DNA from: CBDFKU01 sp965248975
GTDB lineage: Bacteria > Chloroflexota > Dehalococcoidia > Lucifugimonadales > JAGWBF01
Direction: 5' to 3'
Assembly: GCA_965248975.1 (NCBI GenBank)
Contig: CBDFKU010000020.1
Span: 62,001-126,000 of the forward strand
DNA: 64,000 nucleotides
The notes under the pieces were generated by a model, which made no database searches, was not told the origin of the DNA, and worked only from the letters and a program-made list of their open reading frames with translations. The position numbers were made by a program, and so were the translations under genes. Positions 59,290 through 64,000 of this stretch are shown one piece after another. Position 1 is the stretch's first letter. Each line of letters starts with the position of its first letter.

Positions 59290-61590
59290 TTAGTCGGCCG
59301 GCTCGGGTGAGGGCCCGGACTCCCGCTCCCCCTCTGATGAGACCCTGGGCAGCCAGTCCAGCCACCGTGGCAGGTACCAGTTCCAGTCGCCCAGCAGCTT
59401 CATGCTGGCGGGCAGCAGGATCACCCGGATGACCGTGGCGTCGATGAACACGGCTACGGCCAATCCCAGGCCGAACTGCTGGAGGCCCAGTACCCGGCTG
59501 GTGGCGAAGGTGGCGAAGACCCCTATCATGATGGCCGCTGCGCTGGTGATCTGGCCGGCGGTAAGCCGTATTCCGATGGATACCGCCTCCTCGTTGCGGC
59601 CCGTGCGGTCATACACTTCCTTGATCCGGTTGAGCAGCAGCATGTGGTAGTCCATGGACAGCCCAAAGAGAATGCCGAACAGGAACAGGGGCAGCCAGGA
59701 CTCGATGATGCCCGACTCTTCGGAGCCCAGGATGCTTATGGCCCATCCCCACTGGAAGACCATTACCAGCACCCCGTAGACGGCGGCGACCGACAGCAGG
59801 TTGAGGACCAGGGCCTTTACCGGGATCACTATCGACCGGAACATGACCAGCAACAGTAGGAAGGATAGCCCCAGCACGAAGGCGAAAACGTAGGGAGCCG
59901 AGTCGTACATGCGCTCTCTGAAGTCGATGCTCTCGGCGGTGTTCCCGCTGACGTACAACGCGGCGTCGGTCCCGTCGAAGGCCCGGGGAATGATCACGTT
60001 GCGCAGAAGCCGCACCGCATCCTCCGACTCTTCATCGTCGATACTCCCGGCCAAGGGGACGCTCACCCGCACCAGATTGCCGTCTCGGTTGGTAACGGTG
60101 TCCACGCTGCCGAGGAAGGCGTCGTTCCCTTCGATCTGCTGGATGAGGTTGTCCAGCGCATCCTGTATTTCCGGCGCATGGACGTCCGGGGCGTCGATGA
60201 CGATCCTTGCAGGAAGGATCAGACTGCTGGTGAAGCTCGCTTCGAGCAGCTCCAGGGCTCGCTTGCCCCGGACGGCGTCGGGGAGAGAGTCGGCCCCGTT
60301 GTTGAAGCCCAGGTTCAAGGAGAACGCCGGCACCGCCAGCGCGATGAGGACTCCCGCCGTGAGGGTAGCGAGGAAGGCTGGCCGGGCAAGGACCCGGTCG
60401 GTGATGGCGCCCCAGAAGCCGGCTTGACCCCCCTCGCGGCCCAGGACGGGGACCCTCAGCCTGTTGATGCCGTCACCAAGGACGGACAGCAGCGCGGGCA
60501 AGAGGGTCAGCGAGCCGACTACGGCGATGAACACGACTATGATGGCCCCTAAGGCCAGGGAGGTGAAGGTCGCGTCTCTCGTCAGCGTGAGCCCGGCCAG
60601 GGACAGGATCACGGTGACTCCGGCGTAGAAGACCGCCCGGCCGGTGGTGTTGCTGGCCACCGTGATGGCCTCCAGCCGGGGCCTTCCCTCGCGGCGCTCG
60701 CTACGGAACCGGCTGACGATGAACAGGGAGTAGTCGATGCCGACGGCCAGGCCCATCAGAAGGATCATCTCGGCGTAGAGGTCGACCAGGGGATACGCCT
60801 GGCTGACCAGGGCGGCGACCCCGATGGCGCTGAAGATGGCCCCGACGGCCATGGCCAGGGGAATCAGGGCTGCCACCAGAGCCCGGAAGGCCAGTACCAG
60901 GATTATCAGACCCAGCGCCAGGGAGATGACCAGGATGCGGTTGAAGTCCTCGTCCAGGATCTCTTCGAACTGGTGCTCGACCAGACGAAAGCTGAAGACT
61001 TCAATCTCAAACCCGTCGGCCTTGTTCGCCGCCCGGTCCACAGTGTCCAACAGGCGATCGATGTCGAAGGAGCCCGTCGGGCTCTGCAGGGTGACAACCG
61101 CCAGGAGGGCATTGCGGTCATCCGAAACCATGTCCGGAACGCCGGTATCGTAGAAGCTGGCCGCCGACGCGACCTGGGGTAAGGTCCGTATCTCCTGGAT
61201 AAGAGCGTCGACAGTCGCTCGAAAGGCCGGATCGGCCACGTCCAGCGACAGGTTACTGAATATAAGGCTCTCCGTCCTGGTGGCCATCGGGACCCTATCG
61301 GTTGGTGGCGGCGTGAAGCTGAACCGTTCGCCAAAGAGTTTCGACCCTTCGCCCGACTCACCCACCCCCTCGTCGTCGTCCCGGGTCTCGGTTCCGACCG
61401 CGATTATGGCGAGGACGGCGAAGACGATGACCAGGATTGACGCCGACAGCACCCACCAGCGGCGCCGGGCGCTCCATCCGGCGATCCGTGCCGTGAATGA
61501 GAGTCCGGAGGGGCGATCTGGGAGAGATTGCTGGCCGACGGACGTGGGCTCCACCCCTTCCTGAGGGTCGCCGGAGCTGTCGGATTTCAT
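59290..61590 (-). CDS. MMPL/RND-family exporter
   Basis: A 766-residue protein with two repeats, each one helix, a large outer domain and five or six helices. The motif LLMGLAVGIDYSLFIVSRFR in repeat 1 and ILFGLSMDYHMLLLNRIKEV in repeat 2 are the MMPL signatures, with proton-relay Asp-Tyr in both. The first helix is at residues 46-64. It probably exports lipid-like or hydrophobic compounds. A crotonase gene lies directly upstream (about 26 bases), and the truncated lipoprotein directly downstream. Confidence 0.93.
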   Translation of the reverse strand: MKSDSSGDPQEGVEPTSVGQQSLPDRPSGLSFTARIAGWSARRRWWVLSASILVIVFAVLAIIAVGTETRDDDEGVGESGEGSKLFGERFSFTPPPTDRVPMATRTESLIFSNLSLDVADPAFRATVDALIQEIRTLPQVASAASFYDTGVPDMVSDDRNALLAVVTLQSPTGSFDIDRLLDTVDRAANKADGFEIEVFSFRLVEHQFEEILDEDFNRILVISLALGLIILVLAFRALVAALIPLAMAVGAIFSAIGVAALVSQAYPLVDLYAEMILLMGLAVGIDYSLFIVSRFRSERREGRPRLEAITVASNTTGRAVFYAGVTVILSLAGLTLTRDATFTSLALGAIIVVFIAVVGSLTLLPALLSVLGDGINRLRVPVLGREGGQAGFWGAITDRVLARPAFLATLTAGVLIALAVPAFSLNLGFNNGADSLPDAVRGKRALELLEASFTSSLILPARIVIDAPDVHAPEIQDALDNLIQQIEGNDAFLGSVDTVTNRDGNLVRVSVPLAGSIDDEESEDAVRLLRNVIIPRAFDGTDAALYVSGNTAESIDFRERMYDSAPYVFAFVLGLSFLLLLVMFRSIVIPVKALVLNLLSVAAVYGVLVMVFQWGWAISILGSEESGIIESWLPLFLFGILFGLSMDYHMLLLNRIKEVYDRTGRNEEAVSIGIRLTAGQITSAAAIMIGVFATFATSRVLGLQQFGLGLAVAVFIDATVIRVILLPASMKLLGDWNWYLPRWLDWLPRVSSEGERESGPSPEPAD

Positions 61591-61616
61591 GGCTCCCTCC
61601 TCTGCCTAAGGTTGCG

Positions 61617-62372
61617 TTACCGAGGCGGGGTGTCCACGGCGCCCAGGCCCTCCAAGGCCAGTCCGTAACCCAGGGCCTCCTGCATGAGCCGCTTTAGCTG
61701 GAGGGTCAGCACCACCCGGCTGTACCGGACCGTCAGCGGGGGTTGCTTGGCCAGCTGCTCGGCAAGCTCCCAGGCCCTGGGCAGAAGTTTGTCCCTGGGC
61801 AGCACCTCGTTGACCACCCCCAGGTCCATTGCCTCCCGAGCCGAGAGCTTCTGTCCCGTCAACAGGAAGTACCGGCCCCGATTCTGGCCCAGCAGCAGCG
61901 GCCACACCACGTGCACCCCGTCCCCGGGCACCAGGCCTCGGGGAAAGTGGGGCGCGTCCTGGAAGTAGGCGTTCTCCGATGCCAGCACGATGTCCGACAG
62001 CACCGGGATTTCGGCATGGATGGTCGCCGGGCCGTTGACCGCGCCGATGATGGGCACCTCGATGTCCAGGAGGTTGGCTAGTAGCCGCTTCCCCTCCCAG
62101 TAGACAGGGTCCCAGGTCCGCGCGGTCCTGCCTCCCGCCGCTCCCGGCCGGGGCTGCAGCTCGGCGCAGAAGTCGTCGCCGGTGCCCGTCATGATCACCA
62201 CTTTGTTCTCCGGGTCGCTGCCGATGTCGGCGAAAGCGTAGCCGAACTCCCGGTGAGCGGGCCCCCACTTGAGGCTGCCGCCTTCGGTGTGGAAGGTGAT
62301 CTGTAAGATGCCGTCCCGCCGCTCCATGCGGATGGTCTCGTACCTGTCGCTGTACTCTTCAAACGTCGCCAT
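61617..62372 (-). CDS. Enoyl-CoA hydratase/isomerase (crotonase) family protein
   Basis: A 251-residue crotonase. GILQITFHTEGGSLKWGPAH, VVIMTGTGDDFCAELQP and VPIIGAVNGPATIHAEIPVL with DAPHFPRGLVPGDGVHVVWP give the fold. The segment HAEIPVLSDIVLAS with no second Glu and the PHFPRGLVPGDG loop resemble 6-oxocamphor hydrolase-type members more than fatty-acid hydratases. The substrate is unknown. It heads the MMPL operon. Confidence 0.85.
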   Translation of the reverse strand: MATFEEYSDRYETIRMERRDGILQITFHTEGGSLKWGPAHREFGYAFADIGSDPENKVVIMTGTGDDFCAELQPRPGAAGGRTARTWDPVYWEGKRLLANLLDIEVPIIGAVNGPATIHAEIPVLSDIVLASENAYFQDAPHFPRGLVPGDGVHVVWPLLLGQNRGRYFLLTGQKLSAREAMDLGVVNEVLPRDKLLPRAWELAEQLAKQPPLTVRYSRVVLTLQLKRLMQEALGYGLALEGLGAVDTPPR

Positions 62373-62395
62373 CGGCGCCCTCCGCTTCCAATCTA

Positions 62396-63618
62396 GTACT
62401 CAGTCAACTCGGTGTTGGTAATTATTTAAGAAATCACTCAAAGTTGCTACCCTTTGGGAAGACAGAATCTACCCAAGGGGTGGCAGTGATGGGACGACGG
62501 GAAAAGTATAGGGTGCGCTTGGACCAGGAAGACCGGGAACAACTCCAGCAATTGATTCGAAGTGGGAAGAGCCGGGCTCGTGTGATGACCCGGGCGAGGA
62601 TTCTACTAAAGAGCGATGAGGGTTGGAAGGCTCCCAAGGTGTCTGAGGCCTTGGACGTCTCCGTAGGCACAGTGTTCCGCATCAAGCGGCGTTTCGCTGA
62701 AGAGGGCATGAAGGGGGCTTTGCTGGAAAGGCCCAGGCCCAGGCCACGGAGGAAGCTGGACGACAAGGGAGAGGCCCACCTCATCGCCCTGGCCTGCAGC
62801 GCCGCGCCGGAGGGCCACGACCACTGGACCCTGCGGCTGTTGGCCGGGAAAGTGGTAGAGCTAGGGTTGGTGCCCTCCATGTCCCATGAAGGCATCCGCA
62901 AGCGGCTCAAAAAAACGTTCTTAAGCCGTGGCAGAAGAAGGAATGGTGTATTCCTAAGGTGAGCGCCGACTTTGTGGCAGCCATGGAGGATGTGCTGGAC
63001 CTGTATGCCGAGCCCTATGACCCCCGGCGGCCGGTGGTCTGCTTTGACGAGACCTCGACTCAGCTGTTGAGCGAGCCACGGCCGCCCCTCCCAGCGAAGC
63101 CGGGACAGCCGCGGCGACAGGACTACGAGTACCGAAGGGAGGGCACCCGGAACCTGTTCCTGACCTGCGAGCCGCTGCAGGGCTGGAGACACGTGGCCAT
63201 CACCCAGCGGCGGACCCAGCAGGACTTCGCCCGTCAGATGCGTTGGTTGGTGGATGAGGCCTACCCGGAGGCCCCGGTGGTGCGAGTTGTTCTGGATAAC
63301 CTGAACACTCATCGCCCGGCTTCCCTGTACGAGGCCTTTCCTGCCCCTGAGGCCCGGCGTATCGTAAAGCGGCTGGAGTTCCACCACACCCCCAAACACG
63401 GCAGTTGGCTCAACATGGCGGAGATCGAGTTCAGCGTCCTGGCCCGATCTTGCCTGAGGAGGCGTGTCCCCGATGAGGCTGCCCTCCGCCGAGAAATTCA
63501 GGCCCTGGAGGGGGAGCGAAACGCCGCCCGAGCCTCTATCCATTGGCGCTTCAACACCCAAGATGCTAGGGCGAAACTCCATCGGCTATATCCTTCAAAT
63601 CACAGGTTGACTGAGTAC
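62396..63618 (+). mobile_element. IS630-family element
   Basis: Ends GTACTCAGTCAAC and GTTGACTGAGTAC form inverted repeats, flanked by TA on both sides (62394-62395, 63619-63620), the usual IS630 target duplication. An inner TA pair three bases further in is an alternative boundary. The transposase stop codon uses the flanking TA. Confidence 0.85.
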
Positions 63619-63621
63619 TAG
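62489..63621 (+). CDS. IS630-family transposase read through a -1 frameshift
   Basis: The first frame (ATG 62489, MGRREKYRVRLDQEDREQLQ; HTH KAPKVSEALDVSVGTVFRIK) runs to a stop at 62962. At a run of seven A (62909-62915) a shift of -1 gives KKNVLKPWQKKEWCIPK joined to SADFVAAMEDVLDLYAEPYD, the normal family junction. The DDE part then has VVCFDETSTQLLSE, VRVVLDNLNTHRPASLYEAF and HHTPKHGSWLNMAEIEFSVL. So the gene is probably functional by programmed frameshifting. Confidence 0.85.
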
Positions 63622-63671
63622 GAGTATTCTATCAATTGGCAACCGGGTCGTGGAACGGCAAAGTTGCCGTG

Positions 63672-64000
63672 CTACCCCAAACTAAACACGATGTACAGGC
63701 CAGCCAGGTAGAGAAGGGCCATGATGGCGAGGGAGGGTTTCACGGGGATGTACCTGTAGCGTCCTCGCGACAGGATCAGGAATAGGCCCATCCCCATGAG
63801 GCCGATGGCCAGCAGGCCAGCCGCCAGGTGCTCGTCCCCCAGGGTTTCCACCAGGATTCCCTTGCGGTAGAAGGGGTCGGCCAGGGCGAGGATGAGGATG
63901 TTGAAGGCGCAGCTGCCGTAGAGGTTTCCGACGGCCAGGTCGGCAGCGCCGATGCGCAGTGCGGCGACGGTTGTGGTGATCTCCGGCATGGATGTCACTA
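63672..64000 (-). CDS. Sodium/calcium exchanger-family protein, 5' end outside the window
   Basis: The 108 visible codons start inside the second alpha-repeat: TSMPEITTTVAALRIGAADL and AVGNLYGSCAFNILILALAD (family G-N-x-x-G-S-N-x-F-N pattern; here Cys replaces the first Asn). Two or three helices follow (GLLAIGLMGMGLFLILSRGR; LAIMALLYLAGLYIVFSLG). The family moves Ca2+ or other cations across the membrane. The N-terminal half lies past the right edge. Confidence 0.82.
   Translation of the reverse strand, partial: VTSMPEITTTVAALRIGAADLAVGNLYGSCAFNILILALADPFYRKGILVETLGDEHLAAGLLAIGLMGMGLFLILSRGRYRYIPVKPSLAIMALLYLAGLYIVFSLG

Overview
The window looks like a high-GC chromosome segment of a free-living bacterium, most probably a member of the Chloroflexota (Dehalococcoidia-like). 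The evidence is a tmRNA whose tag reads GEREFALAA (close to the tag I recall for Dehalococcoides), a deazaflavin (F420)-type DDN reductase, repeated CaiB CoA-transferases and crotonases, lipoproteins with proline/threonine-rich linkers, and a monoderm-style minimal type IV secretion operon. The taxonomic call is inference.

Layout. 0-12.6 kb is backbone: CaiB CoA-transferase, carboxymuconolactone decarboxylase-like and SnoaL-like proteins, enoyl-CoA hydratase, MutS2, a broken HicB antitoxin, a Vms1-like release factor, MFS transporter, cupin, ferredoxin, adenine phosphoribosyltransferase, an alpha/beta hydrolase with an altered triad, and a lipoprotein. 12.6-12.96 kb is tmRNA. A large serine recombinase gene runs antisense into the tmRNA 3' end and is last in a coupled operon (Mom-like GNAT, ParB-like, zinc ribbon, resolvase, small protein, recombinase). 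With three rightward or leftward hypothetical genes this forms an integrated element to about 19.1 kb. 19.4-22.9 kb is decaying backbone.

22.9-34.3 kb is an insertion-sequence graveyard. A 1.55-kb IS3-like element (here 'IS-A') occurs as three near-complete or rearranged copies in the window and one remnant. It has been a landing pad for two different IS110-family elements (IS110a, IS110b) and another IS3-family element. Between the nests lie small stress-type genes (GNAT, HPF-like, Usp fragments, Asp23-like).

34.6-53.5 kb is an accessory module: regulator, secreted protein, VirB6-like, two VirB2-like pilins, PrgI/VirB3-like, VirB4, coupling ATPase, replication-relaxation protein, DUF3800, AAA/DUF4143 ATPase, ImmA/XRE pair, three tandem small HTH proteins and a PP-loop (PAPS reductase-like) enzyme. 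The same palindromic repeat block stands before both rightward operons. 53.6-59.1 kb is a DUF1016 nuclease gene cut by an IS1182-like element and again by IS-A/IS110b. 59.1-64 kb returns to backbone (lipoprotein fragment, MMPL exporter, crotonase, IS630, Na+/Ca2+ exchanger fragment).

Most interesting result: the non-coding leaders of both IS110 elements contain short segments, correctly ordered and spaced, that match their own observed target and donor sequences, as expected of bridge RNAs. For IS110b the two guide segments together spell exactly the 10-base target used at two places in IS-A.
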